A stretch of 64,000 nt of DNA from Progne subis subis (GCA_022316685.1 JAKJHU010000180.1:248001-312000); one strand, 5' to 3'. Shown: positions 11,670-22,960, numbered from the stretch's first letter. The notes: a model not told the origin generated them from the sequence alone. Made by a program: numbers and translations.

Positions 11670-12561
11670 ACCGCAGCAGCCCAAAGGAAGCCAAACCCCC
11701 GTCCCCACGGGGGCTGCCACCCCGGACAAAGACCCTGCCAAAGAACCCCCCAAGCAAGAAGAGCAGAAGAACGCACCCCGCGAGGTGTCCCCCCTCCTGC
11801 CCAAACCCCAAGAAGAGCCCGAAGCGGAAGGCAAGGGCGCGGACTCGCTCTGCGACCCTTTCATTGTCCCAAAGGTGCAGTACAAGCTGGTGTGCCGCAA
11901 GTGCCAGGCGTGCTTCGGCGACCAGGAGGCGGCCAGCGACCACCTGAAGTCCCTCTGCTTCTTCGGCCAGTCCGTGGCGAACCTGCATGAGATGGTGCTT
12001 CACGTGCCCACCGGCAGCGGCCAGGGCAGCGGCTCGTACCAGTGCGTGGCGTGCGAGAGCACGGTGTGTGGGGACGAAGCCCTCAGTCAGCATCTCGAGT
12101 CAGCCCCGCACAAACATCGAACAATCACAAGAGCAGCAAGAAACGCCAAAGAGCACCCCAGTCTATTACCTCACTCTGCCTGCCCCCCCGACCCCAGCAC
12201 CGCATCTACCTCGCAGTCGGCCGCTCACTCAAACGACAGCCCCCCGCCCCCCCGGCCCCCCCCGGCTTCCCCCCACGCCTCCAGAAAGCCCTGGCCCCCG
12301 GCAGCCCCGAGAGCCCCCCCCGGGCAGCCGCCGCCGCCGCCTTTCCCTCCTCTCTCCTCATCTTCAACGGTTACCTCAAGTTCATGCAGCACCTCAGGGG
12401 TTCAGCCCTCGATGCCAACAGACGACTATTCGGAGGAGTCTGACACGGATCTTAGCCAAAAGTCAGATGGACCGGCGAGCCCGGCGGAGGGGCCCCAGGA
12501 CCCCGGCTGCCCTAAGGACAGTGGTCTAGCTAGCATAGGAATGGACACCTTCAGATTGTAA
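10985..12561 (+). CDS. ZFHX3: ZFHX3 terminal coding exon
   Basis: Last coding exon: 2 nt of the split Ala codon, then 524 codons to the TAA at 12559-12561. It opens with [15 protein letters not shown] and ends in DTFRL, both typical of ZFHX3. In order it holds a Pro/Gln/Lys-Glu-rich linker, the conserved block [17 protein letters not shown] through [17 protein letters not shown] (11320-11460), polyQ tract 2 (11608-11667), a C2H2-like finger with CRKCQACF (11881-11964), a final finger YQCVACES...HKH (12037-12114) and a Pro/Ser-rich tail. The acidic motif [20 protein letters not shown] near the C-terminus is intact. The exon is far richer in GC than the previous one. Against human, the Gly tract before the last finger is very short and the tail is richer in Pro. 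Confidence 0.97.
11608..11667 (+). repeat. ZFHX3: Polyglutamine tract 2 (CAG repeat, terminal exon)
   Basis: Four CAG codons, one CGA (Arg), then fifteen Gln codons with a single CAA. The last eleven codons (11635-11667) are pure CAG, the longest uninterrupted triplet run in the window. The human protein has a Gln-rich run at the same place after [11 protein letters not shown]. Confidence 0.95.
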
Positions 12562-12595
12562 GCTTTGAAGATGAACAATGAAAATGAATTTAAAT

Positions 12596-12601
12596 AATAA
12601 A
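12596..12601 (+). terminator. ZFHX3: Very proximal AATAAA polyadenylation signal
   Basis: AATAAA 35 nt after the stop codon, inside an A-rich stretch. It may be a chance match in A-rich DNA; use would give an almost UTR-less transcript. Confidence 0.25.
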
Positions 12602-12767
12602 AAAAAAAAGTTAATAACAAACCAATTTCAAAAATAGACTAACTGCAATTCCAAAGCTTCTAACCAAAAAAAAAAAGGAAAAAAAAAAAAAAAAAAAGAA
12701 AAAGCGTGGGTTGTTTTCCCATATAACGATGCCGGTGGGTTTTACATTTCTTTTTTCCTTTCCTTTT

Positions 12768-12778
12768 AATAAAATAAA
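12768..12778 (+). terminator. ZFHX3: Overlapping AATAAA signals, proximal
   Basis: Two overlapping AATAAA hexamers (12768 and 12773) about 210 nt after the stop, followed by A-rich sequence. Candidate proximal cleavage site. Confidence 0.35.
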
Positions 12779-13102
12779 ACTTTAAAAAAAAGAAAAGAAA
12801 AAAAAAAAAAAATCTGTTACATTTGTCCTCTGGAAGGTACTGTTGGACTGGGAGACGAAGGCCGTGCTGCCTCCTCGCGCCTGCGGAGCTCGCACCCCTG
12901 TACATTGCCCCGTCTGATCCCCCGTTGATAGCACAGCAGAGCCCGGCAGCGCTGTATGGGAAAGCAGCCCACCTGGAGACAGTTTTAAATTTCTTGCTAT
13001 CTTAGCATTCAGATACCAATGGCTTGCTAAAAGAAAAAAGAAATGTAATGTCTTTTTATTCTCAGGTCAATCGCTCACACTTTGTTCTGTTTTCAGAATC
13101 AT

Positions 13103-13107
<5 letters not shown>

Positions 13108-13141
<34 letters not shown>

Positions 13142-13147
13142 TATATA
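13108..13147. repeat. (TA)n microsatellite in 3'UTR
   Basis: About 20 TA units with one interruption (ACAT), followed by a T/G-rich run to about 13285 that includes (TTG)n. Confidence 0.95.
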
Positions 13148-14082
13148 ATTTCTTTTGTTTGTTTTGGGGGTTTTGTTTTGGTTTGGTTTTGTTCCAGAAA
13201 AGGATTTTTTGTTCTTGTTTTTTGGTTTTTTGGGTTGTTTTTTTTTGTTGTTGTTGTTGTTTCGTTTTGGGGGTTTTTTTTAATTTAAAATGGGCAGAAA
13301 GTATTCAAGAGAAAAACAATGTGAACTGCTTTAGCTTTTCGGGGATTTTAAGGGTAGCTTTTCTGCTGAATCCAATTCCAAGGGGAAAAGTTAAGCACTC
13401 CCACTTTTCAGAAAAAAAAAAAACAAAAAACCACACAAAGAGTGTTGAGGACTTGGAGCTTAAAAAAAAAAAGTTTTAAAACAACTGACTTTCTGTATTT
13501 ATGATAGATATGACCATTTTTGGTGTTGAGTAGATTGTTGCATTGGAAATGAACTGAAGCAGTATGGTAGATTTAAAAGAAAAAACCCTTTTGTGTACAT
13601 TTAGCTTTTGTATGGTCCAGCTGACGGCTTCTCATTTGATGTTGTCTTGTTCATTCCTAGACAGATAGATTGCGATCCATCGACTCGCCTGAGCTTTTCT
13701 CCCCTTTGTACCTTTATCCCCGTCCCCATCCTGTAATCTTCCACTTATGGTTGCTACCTTCATTTCTTAGAGGGTGGTTGCATAATTATTTTATAAAAAC
13801 TAAAGAAAGAAGTTCAAAGGGTTTGGGGGGTCAGTAGGATCCCTTGCAGAATATTTTTTGTTGGGGGTTTGAAACTTTTTAAGGCATATACATGCGATTT
13901 ACCTATGTCTGTTACCCTTGTGCACTTATTTTATTCTTATTTTCCATTTCTCTTTTTGTTCTTCTCTTTTTCTTCCCCTCTTCCTTTACTCATTTTGTAA
14001 ATGCTTCAAAGACTCTGTTCCTGACCTCCGAGCATCGGTTCTGTTTGTGTAATTAGGCTGCACTCTGTTCCTTCTTTTGGGG

Positions 14083-14107
14083 AAAAAAAAAAAAAAAAAA
14101 AAAAAAA
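14083..14107 (+). repeat. 25-nt poly(A) tract in 3'UTR
   Basis: Uninterrupted run of 25 A. It is an internal A tract rather than the transcript end, since UTR-like sequence continues for 2 kb. Confidence 0.95.
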
Positions 14108-14150
14108 GGTTTTGTTACATTTTTTTTCTCTAAAGAAAATTCATGCTTTA

Positions 14151-14156
14151 AATAAA
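14151..14156 (+). terminator. ZFHX3: AATAAA, mid 3'UTR
   Basis: AATAAA, with further AATAAA copies at 14256 and 14263. Candidate intermediate polyadenylation site of ZFHX3. Confidence 0.4.
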
Positions 14157-15114
14157 ATCCAAAGACATACCCTTCACCACTGGTGCAGAATGAGCAAAAA
14201 GGATTCTTTTTACTTGAGAATTTGTTTCTGATTTAAACAAACAAGTCTAAGTTTAAATAAAGAATAAAAAAACGTACCCAGGTTGTTATCTGTGCTTCTT
14301 CTGCAAGCAGAGAGACAACTCTTAGCGAGCATCCAGTGCACCCCAGGCAGGTTTCTCTTTCCAAGATCTCTCCGTGGCAGCACCGGGTGCCAGGCTCAGG
14401 GAGGCCCGGAGCCCCCCGGCCCCCCCAGCCCTCACGCACCTCAACTGGCCCAGACTTTGAAAGGAAAACTTGATGCTGCTAAAATGTAGATTTTGGAGAC
14501 GTAGATACTTTGCTGTTCCCTTCCATAACCAAATGCCAACAGAAACAACCTCTTTCAACCACGTTTCCTCTGCCCAAAAGCACGAGAGCCTTCTGCCCAC
14601 CATCCTCCTCCTCCTCCTGCTTCAAAAGGGAACGTCGAAGACTGTGAACGCAGGTTCCTCCCGCCGCCTCCGGCTGCTCCTCCCCGGGCCGAAGCCACTC
14701 GCCGCCTCCGCGAGAGACCAGAGCATCTGAGAGACGAGCGCGGGTTCGGTTTCTAGCGGGACACTTATATTTTTATGGAGTTTTGGTTTTAGTTTGATGA
14801 AAGACTAGATCCTGAACTGTTGTACATATTTCTGACTAGGCTAATGCACAGTGCAAATTCCTTTTTTAATTGTTTTTTAAGTAGTTGATACTAAAGCGCG
14901 AACCACCGGATGTTCCTCCCGGGACCCAGCTGTAGCATAAGGTGTCAAAAACAGAACCACATACCCATGGAGCGTTTGCTGTTTTAACAAACTGTTTTCT
15001 TTAACAGACGTTCTTGTATTTCTCCCTGTGTTTGAGATGAACATTTTTTAAATTCTAAAGTTGTACAGTTTTGGTTTTTTTTTTCCATTATTTTATCTTG
15101 TTTGTAATTCTATG

Positions 15115-15134
15115 ATATATATATATATATATAT
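15115..15134. repeat. (AT)10 microsatellite
   Basis: Short pure AT dinucleotide run in the 3'UTR. Confidence 0.9.
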
Positions 15135-15653
15135 TTTTTGCCATTTAACTGTTGTATGTTACTCTGTCTGTATCATATAGAAATTTTTTTGTTTTGTTTT
15201 GTTTTGGATTCTCTCTGTGATGCCAGTTCCCAGTTTAACATGAGCTTTATCTGTCCAATTTCTCCGCAAGGTCTCTTTTGGAAATCCTTTTCTTAGGTCT
15301 TGTTTTGTTTGGGGTTTTTTTGGTTGTTTTTTTTTTGTTTGTTTGTTTGGTTGGTTGGTTTTGGTTTTTTTAATTACATTGCTTGGTCATAGTGCAATTT
15401 CTCTCTGTTCCTTCCCCCTCCTCCTTCCTACCCACTAAAAGGTTTTATAAATTCATTTCCTTGTATTTTTTCTAAATGTTTCTAGAGACTATTTCAGTGC
15501 GAGGTTGCCTCCTCCTCCCGTCGCAGTCCGGCTGCCAGGGGCCGGTGCGGGGCCCGCAGCGCCAGCCTTCCCAGCGAGCGGCAGAGCAGGGCCAGGCTGG
15601 GCACGAGGAAAACACTTCAAACTCAGCATTAAGCGGGTTTCTGTTTTATTTTT

Positions 15654-15659
15654 AATAAA
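15654..15659 (+). terminator. ZFHX3: AATAAA, distal 3'UTR
   Basis: AATAAA with AAGCTTTTTAAAG directly after it. A second cluster of AATAAA in a (AAATA)n-like run begins at 15812. Confidence 0.4.
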
Positions 15660-15855
15660 AAGCTTTTTAAAGTGGTGAAGATGGCCAAAGTTTCCTACAA
15701 TTGAGAATAAAGAGAAGCGTCAGGGGTGTGCGGGGCCACCTGGGGCTGGCGGGGTCAAGGTGGGTGGACACAGCCAGCACGCTCACCAAAATATATTTTG
15801 CTTTAAAAAAAAATAAAATAAAATAAATAAAAGCTTTTAAATAGAAGCAGAAGTT

Positions 15856-15917
15856 GGGTCGGTTGGTCGGTCGGTCCGTCGGTCCGTCGCTTGGTTGTTG
15901 GTTGGTTGGTTGGTTGG
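15856..15917 (+). repeat. (GGTY)n tetranucleotide repeat
   Basis: Tandem GGTT/GGTC/CGTC tetramers, with the C-containing units clustered at the 5' side and pure GGTT at the 3' side. It lies in the distal 3'UTR and is followed by an 11-nt G-rich run near 15973. Confidence 0.9.
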
Positions 15918-16317
15918 CGCTGATACTGCCCACTGTGAAACAAAACTTTGACTATTTTTTTGTTTTTATTTGGGGGGGGGGGCGAGTTTGGGTAGAACAG
16001 AAAGCATAAATGAGGTGAAGAGGGTTATGAACAGCCTTTGCAATGTACAAAAACTAGAGCAAGTGAAACCAAAAATGATGTTCTTGGTGTTTTTCTATAC
16101 TGTAGTCTTGTTAGCTTTTTTGTTACTGTAACAATGCTGATCTCGAACTGTACCAAAACACATGAGACTGACAGAAACAAACCACGTGGAACTTTCAAAA
16201 CTTTAAAAAACTTGTCACAAAAGACTTTGTTGTCATAGTTGAGTTGACTGTAGATGGTAATTGAATATACTCCTTTGGAACTATTTCATCACGTATGTTT
16301 CCTGCTCATTGTGATAC

Positions 16318-16323
16318 ATTAAA
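16318..16323 (+). terminator. ZFHX3: ATTAAA, likely distal polyadenylation signal
   Basis: ATTAAA variant signal followed by an A run. The preceding unbroken AT-rich block looks UTR-like and the next 180 nt turn GC- and GT-rich, as expected of a downstream element region. Confidence 0.45.
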
Positions 16324-16345
16324 AAAAAAAAATGAGCAAAAGCTC

Positions 16346-19300
16346 TAGTCTCGATGTCCCGCGTGTGCGGTGGCGGGTCCGTGTTGGGTGGGTGTGTGCC
16401 TCGTGGCACGGCGTGGCGTGGCTCAGCAGGGCACACGCGCGTCCCGTCCGTCCCGCCGCGGCCACTCCGTTCCAGTGCAGGCAGTGAGCCAAGCGGCGCC
16501 GTCCGTACTGCAGCTTTGGGATGCTTCGTGTGTGAAAAGGACATTATTAAGTGCGTTCGATTGTATGAAATGACTGCAAAAGGATTCTGGGCATGGTTCT
16601 GTAGTGAATGGTTCAAGGGAAGGTGCAATGCCTTGATGGTCCATCCTGAAACTTGTGAACTAAAGAAATCACATCTCTTTCTGCTGATGAATTGAAAGAA
16701 GGTGCAAGTAAGTAGGTAAGTGGCCACTTGTTGCGCTCCCTCTGCAGCAGGGAGGGAACCCAGAGGAATTGCTGAGAGTTCACTGTACAATTCTCTTGCC
16801 AAAAAATTGCTCCTTGCACAGAAAAGGCTTGAAATTTACTAACAGGGACCACATCCAAAAGGAGTCACAGGGGCCACAGCTCATCTCTAATTCATAACTA
16901 CAGTGATAAATAATTTACACGAACCACGGCAGGTGGGGCAAACATCTGCCACTACGGGTATCCTTGGTGCAGTTGCCAGGACAGCAAGGGGCTTCCTCTC
17001 CCTCCACGGGAGAAGGACCGAGCTCCATGGTCTCGGGCGGAGCAGAGGGCGCAGGGAGGAAATCCGGCAGCTCCCAGGGGTGTGGAGCATTCTGCAGGCT
17101 GACCTGGGCTCCACATGCCCTGAATTACGAACCGAGGTGTGTCAGAATCACCAAGGTCCCCATGGTTCGGGATGCTGTGGCGTATCTGCCCCAGCCCCTG
17201 CCGCAGGAGCGGCCCTGGAAGGCGACCCCTGCCCCACAGGCGCCCAGGGTGGCCAGGCCGAGTGCACCTGGACACGCTGCGCCTTAGGACTCTCTTGAAA
17301 CTTGCTTCTGGCCAGGCTGCCCGGTCCTGTCCCTGCTTTGGGCGCTGTTCTTCTGGCATGAGCCTAAACAGACAGGGATCTGGATTGTCTCTCAGCTGGC
17401 TTTATTTATTTATCTAAGGGGTTTTATTAATGGGAAAACTCCGTCCTGCCTTTTTAATGGACAGACAGGACTGCGGCAGTGACAGGGTGGCCAGTGTGAC
17501 CCTCCTGCTGCTGGTGTTTGCACTGTGCTGCATTAACATCTCTCCTGTTCCTAGACCAGCTGTTTTGTAAGTTTATTATATAATGTTGGTATTTATTCTT
17601 GGGTTGAATTCCACTGTAGAACAGCCACGCTTGAGGAAGTGCCTCGTTATGTTCAGGAAGGTGTAAATGGCCTCAAGTAGCTGCACAAGCTGCAAGTTAA
17701 AAACCTATGTGCAGCATCCTGCACAGAGCAGCCCATCCAAGGGAATTGTGCAAACCTCTGACAGGAATAAAAAGGTTTTTCCATGCTGTGATTCTGGTAA
17801 GAGAAGGCTGGGAGTCGTTTTTAATGACCTTTCATTGCCATCACCTCAAAGAGGTTCAGCTCTCACTAGTGCACTCTTACAGGCAAAAAAAAAAAAAAAA
17901 AAAAAAATCATATTTATACAATCATAGCAGGACCTGAAGGATTTGGAGCTACATTTCCAGCTGGAGGGACCCGGCAGACCCCCGGGAACTCGTGCCCGGG
18001 ACAGTGCGGCTGCTGCAGGGACACCACTCCTGTAGCCAGGCCCCGCTGGCCCAGGCAGGGTCCTGTGCTCACACCTTGGCTGAATGACATTGGAAGGCTG
18101 CTCAGACATCCCGAGCACAGACGGATGTGCTGGGAACTGCCAGCAGTGGTGAAGGGTTAACTCCACGAGCACTTAAACTCCAGTGTGGAGCCGGTTCTCT
18201 GTTCCAAGCTCGTTAACAAGGTACACCTGATGATCTAAAGCACTAGAGAGTCATTTTAATTAACGCTCTGCCAGAGGGGATGTGGTGAAGACACTGATTT
18301 CACTCCAATGACTTTCTATTTTGGTGTTTTGTGGAATCAGTGCGTTAGTCCCTGGGCTGATGCGAGCTAATCCAGCCTCTGCTGCACGGGCACAGCCACT
18401 GCTCAGCTCCCCAGGGCAGGTCAGTACTGAGCTGCTGGCACCTTCCACGAGTCGAGGTCACCACCCCTTGGCTGGCTGCGGTGTCGTGACCCCAGCAGGA
18501 CGCAGCTGTTAGCCCAACCCACCAGCGGGGCACAGCTGGCAGCGGAGCGGCAGCATCGCAGAAGGGAGAGAGCGCCGTGCAGTCACGGGGCCCCTTCCAC
18601 GCAGGGCAGGGGGCACCCGGCTGTGCCCACCGGCCCATCCCAAGGGACGGCGCCTGCCTGCGCTGGGAACGAGCCGCAGCCAAAGGCTCTCCAGGTCTCC
18701 CACAGCCTCTGCGGTGAGAGAGGAGAGACTTCACAGTGCCCCAGAGAACAGACAGCGGTACCTATAAATGGTATTGTGCTCTTGGTTAGATGGGAGCATG
18801 ATGTTACTTAATTAATGTTTTAATACCCTAGGCATCTTCTGTGCCGTATAATTCATATCGATTCAGCTGTGAGCATGTTCTGTTAAAAAGACTCTCTTTC
18901 CTAAGCAAACTTTCAATTATATTGAATTGTCACAGCAAAAAAGGGTATTTTCTCAGCATGGGGGAGGGAGTTCTCAGCCAAACCGCTTCTGGCTGGGCTG
19001 GGTACACACACCTGCACACACAGAGGCAGGCACACGCAAACAAACACACACATGCACACACGTGCATGTGCACAGTGCCCACGCCCTCCTGTCCCAGTGC
19101 TTCCAGCCTCCCCGTGCCACTGGTACCACCCCAGCACAGCTTGTGGCTGCAGCTGTGGGCCAGTGGGGTCGGCCCCTACTACAGCCAAGGCACAGAGCTG
19201 GACACACTGGGAGGGCAAGGAAAGTCAGTGCCAAATCAGAATTGTCAGGAAATTACCATGTGCGCAGAGAGAAGGCAAAGCCTCTTTTCCCCCCACAGTC

Positions 19301-20340
19301 AGGTTGATGCGTGTGGGAAATGTTGAGTGTTTTGGCAGAGCAGTGCCAGTTCCTCTTTAAGCAGAAATTCAGTGTTCGTTGTGTGACATCGTGTCCATCC
19401 TGTTCCAGCAGCATCATGATCAGTGCACACAGTGGGGGAGAGGGACAGGGGACACGACCAGCCCCGCCGTGTGTCCCTCGGCCCTGCCACATCCCAGTGA
19501 GCTGCAAGGGGTTCCCCTGTGTGCCCATGGTCAGGGAGTGCCCGCGGGACAAACACAGGACTGGGACCATGGATTGCCTTGCGCCATTCTTGCCGGGCTT
19601 TGTGGAGGCTGGGGCTTGGCTCTGGGCAGGCAGGCAGCTTCGGGGAGGATGCCTGCAAAGGTCCTCTGTGCCAGGGCAGGTTCACTGTGGCACAGAAATG
19701 TCCCTGGCACACACCAGCAGGTTCCCCGTATCACTTCAGGACCTTCCTGCTGGGACAGCACAAGGCAAAGCAGCCCCCTGGGCTCTGCTCACAGGAAGTT
19801 GCTCCCAGGAACTCCCCATCCCAGAGAGGTGCAGGCAAGATGGAAACCTGTGTCCACACTCTTCTGCTGGCATGCTCCAAAGCCCAGGTTCTGGCTCCGT
19901 CCCTGACAATCATCCTCTCATGTCGTGGGGCTGTGAGGAGGGTGTGGAGTGAGTGGAGAGAAAACAACTCCAGCACTTCTCTGAAGCGACGCTCCAGGAT
20001 GGGCTCAGCACCCAGCCAGGGACCTGTACCCATCGGCCCTGGAGGAGCACTGCAGAGAGGTACTGGCAAAATCTTTAAGGATTCATATTTGCTCTCAGCA
20101 ACAGAAGAGCGCCTTGGCATTCTGGAAGGATAAAAGGAGCAGAGCCATGGTGTGTCAGCTCAGCCTTGTGTGTTATGGCAGCATGGAGCTGCCAGCTGTA
20201 TCACCAGTCCCTGCCACGATGCTGAGAGCCACCCCTTATCCTCCAGCCCTGCTGAGCCTGTCATCCCCACAACACAGGGAAAAGAAGGCTGCTCCCCCAC
20301 AGGCTGTCCTCTACCAGGGAGGCCTTATCAAGGAATTCTG
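16346..20340. other. Intergenic DNA downstream of ZFHX3
   Basis: GC-moderate sequence without a supported gene. It starts with a GC-rich patch (16354-16520), holds a poly(A) run (17886-17907) and a CA-rich patch near 19003-19072. The long open frames around 19.3-20.1 kb overlap in several frames and have no recognisable domain, so I treat them as chance in GC-rich DNA. Confidence 0.6.
19003..19072. repeat. Imperfect CA-rich repeat
   Basis: Interrupted CACA runs with ACACGC, CAAACAAA and ATGCACAC variants. Confidence 0.8.
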
Positions 20341-20359
20341 TCCTTTTTTTTCCTTCTTC

Positions 20360-20700
20360 TTTTTTTTTTTTAATAATGAGGCAAAGATAAAAATTCTGTA
20401 TTTTCATTACTATCCATTTTCACAGCCCGCTGAACAAAAACACAAAGCGCTTCTCCTGCTGCCCCTTGCTCCCCAGCCCTGCCTCTTTCTCCCATGGAGT
20501 TCAATTAAAGAAAGGCGAAAATTGAAGCTGTTTTACGCAAGGCGATTGCAACATGCATATTTGATTTTTATGATGGATCTAAATTGCTGAATAAGGCCGT
20601 GGAACAAAGGGAGACTGCGGCTTCCTGCCCATCACAGCCAGGCAGCCACTGCAGAACAAAAGCGCCAGCCATTAGGAGCTCAGCGGGGAGATACATTATA
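20360..20700. promoter_or_regulatory. Putative conserved non-coding element
   Basis: AT-rich, non-repetitive block with motif-like words (TTCAATTAAAG, GCAACATGCATATTTGATTTTTATGATGG, ATAAATGAC) in a GC-richer surround. It has no coding frame of note. Such islands next to ZFHX3 are commonly developmental enhancers. The call is compositional only. Confidence 0.3.
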
Positions 20701-20959
20701 TAAATGACTTTGTTTCTCTGCCCCTTCCCCCCCATGGGGGCTCGGACGGGGCTGGGGGCTGCTGATTCCACATCCCAGTGAGAGCAGGCTGCGGGCGTGG
20801 GGCCTTGGTGGAGGCACAGGACGGATGCAGTGAGCTGAGCACAGGCAGTCAGCCACATCTGGGCCGGGGTACGGCCTGACCCCCTGGCTCCTGCCGCTGG
20901 CATCAGACCACGGGGTGCTAGTAGTGCCCCTCAGGCATTTCGTGACACCTTTCATCGGC

Positions 20960-21780
20960 ACCTTTTGCAGCCCAGGCTGCGGGGCCGTGTGGCAAGCGGC
21001 ACTCGGGAGCTGGGGCAGCGGCAGCACCGTGTGAGAACACCTTGGAAAGGTCAGTCCGGACTGCGTCGGTGGCCTCACCGACGTCCTTGCAGCGCGGAGC
21101 AGGACCCACGGACCACCGAGACGGGGTGCTGGGTGCCAGGAGTCTGCACCCATGGCGAGCTGTGGCTCCGCTCTCCGCAGGACTCGCTCTTTGTGTGTAG
21201 GGAAAGGTGTCTGCTAGGGCTGCTCCAGGCAGAAGATCTGCAATTTCTCAGTCTAAAGCAGGTGCTTGACAAGGGCAGAATCTGGTTAGGATCAGACTGG
21301 GTCGGCAGAGGGTTTTCCCCTTGGCTGCTGCAGCGGAGAGCCGGGCCGTGCTCCACAGACAGTGTTTCTGCACAGGTGGACACTGTGCCCTGGCCTGACG
21401 TGCTTTGGTGGGCCGGGAGCAGCCCTCCCCGACGTGCCTGAGCCATGAGCGTGTCCCGGCACAGCCCCGGCTGCCCGCAGCTGCAGTGCCACGGGAGCGT
21501 GCGGCCGCTCCTGCCCGCCGCGCCTCGGCGATCCTGGGGTGCCCTGGAAGGATCCCAGCCCCAGCCCGCCTGTCACGGCCAGCGGTCCGCGGAACACGCT
21601 CTCAGGCCAAGGCGGACGCGAGGGGACACGGCGAGGCTCCCGGAGTTCTGCGGCCGGTCGTGCTGGGATCCGGGCGGGCTCCGGGACAGCGCTGTCCCCC
21701 AGCAGGGCTCGGCCGGCGCCGGCCCTCGCCCAGCTGCTGAGCTGCTCTCGCCGTGCTGGGGACTGCCGCGGCTGATTGAG
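20960..21780. promoter_or_regulatory. Orphan CpG island
   Basis: About 800 bp dense in CG dinucleotides (for example around 21478-21760) in otherwise moderate DNA. No start exon is recognisable on either strand. The overlapping open frames are explained by high GC. It could be the promoter of a non-coding RNA or an intergenic enhancer island. Confidence 0.5.
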
Positions 21781-22329
21781 CTCATCCTCTCTGGCTGCAG
21801 ATAGGACAAACGGCTGGAGAAAAACAGCCAGCCAGGCTGAACACGCGCTTTCCTTCCCTAATGCATCCCCCAGGTCCTCTGCCCAGCATCTCCCCCTCTG
21901 CGCTGCACCGTGGAATTGCATCCTTCAGGAATAGTGTCCGAATGGAACTCCCCCACACCTTCCCTGTGCTTCGGAGAGCAGGAAGGAACGCGGCATAAGC
22001 CACCACGCCCATGGCGATGGCCACGCCAGGCAGCCTGTGCTCGGGGGCGGGGGCAGTAGGCATCGAGAGACCACCACAGCCCCATGCCCCCCCCCACCGC
22101 GGTGCCCCTCACCGCCAGCTGCTACCAGTGAAGAAGATGGAGGGGACTGTGCCAAGATTTCGCTCGAGAGCCTTGGCAAAACCCACAGCAATGGAACAGG
22201 GCACCTGGGGAAGACGTCCCAGGTGGAATCCTGGGCTGGCTCGGGAGGAGGTGGGAACCAGAGAGGTGCAGCTGCAGGAAAAGACCGGAAAAGGTGGGAG
22301 CGGCCCAAGAGCTGACAAGCATGTGTTTG

Positions 22330-22960
22330 GCTCTTTAAAGTTTGATTTTCATGACCTTTTTGCTGCTGGTTACCGCTCCCCTGGTGCCACTCCCAGCACT
22401 GACTGGGGCAGGTTGTGTTTTCCCTGCTAGGGAGCTAAACTGAGATGCTGTGTGTAAGAAATGGGAAGTGACAAGATATGACCGAAGCATTGGAAATCAA
22501 TCCAAACTAAATGTGCTTCTTAACTATAAGTGAACAGTTGAAAACAATCTTCTTTTATAGCCATGGAGATAAATACTCTGTTTTTATTAGGAAAAAATTG
22601 CTTTGGACTGAATAAAGTCGTTTGATTAACAAGTCAAAGCAGATGGTTTATTGATGTTTCAAAAAGGAGTTTACAAGGTCTAGTGAAAAAAGAGCCCCAG
22701 CTCTGAATTAACAAATTACCCGGGTATGTGGGACATTGACAGTTCACTGCTAATAGATTTATGGGCTGCTGCTGGGTGTTTTGTCCCCATTTGGCTTATT
22801 ATGATAAAATATTGGGGCAGGGGTAACCTATAGCCTGCCCGCAGTATACTGTATCGACCCCTGACCCTGGGAGCCTGACAGCAAACCTATATATTAGATT
22901 CTTAATTTGTCTTAATCTAACAGGATCGGTCTCTGTGCTGTAATTATTTTCCAAAGGCAA
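22330..22960. promoter_or_regulatory. Putative conserved non-coding element
   Basis: AT-rich unique sequence with many homeodomain- and forkhead/SOX-like words (TTTGATTAACAAGTC, TTTATTGATG, ATTAACAAATTA, CTTAATTTGTC). It has no coding frame. Enhancer-like by composition and position, but not tested. Confidence 0.3.

Larger units (their letters stand above)
12562..16345 (+). other. ZFHX3: ZFHX3 3' untranslated region
   Basis: Starts after the TAA. It is mostly AT-rich with A, T and T/G low-complexity tracts, and carries AATAAA hexamers at 12596, 12768, 12773, 14151, 14256, 14263, 15654 and from 15812. I place the distal end just past the ATTAAA at 16318, where AT-rich sequence gives way to GC-rich sequence. 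That end is inferred. A TGTACATA (Pumilio-type element) lies at 14821 and a TGTTTGTTTGT (GU-rich element) at 15336. Human ZFHX3 also has a long 3'UTR. Confidence 0.7.

Noticed and set aside
10841..11776. 311-codon antisense frame over the ZFHX3 last exon
   Set aside because: Shadow of a GC-rich, CAG-repeat coding exon; Ala/Cys runs are the complement of CAG.
19311..20133. Long overlapping frames in intergenic DNA
   Set aside because: Three frames open together in GC-rich sequence; no domain, no exon structure.
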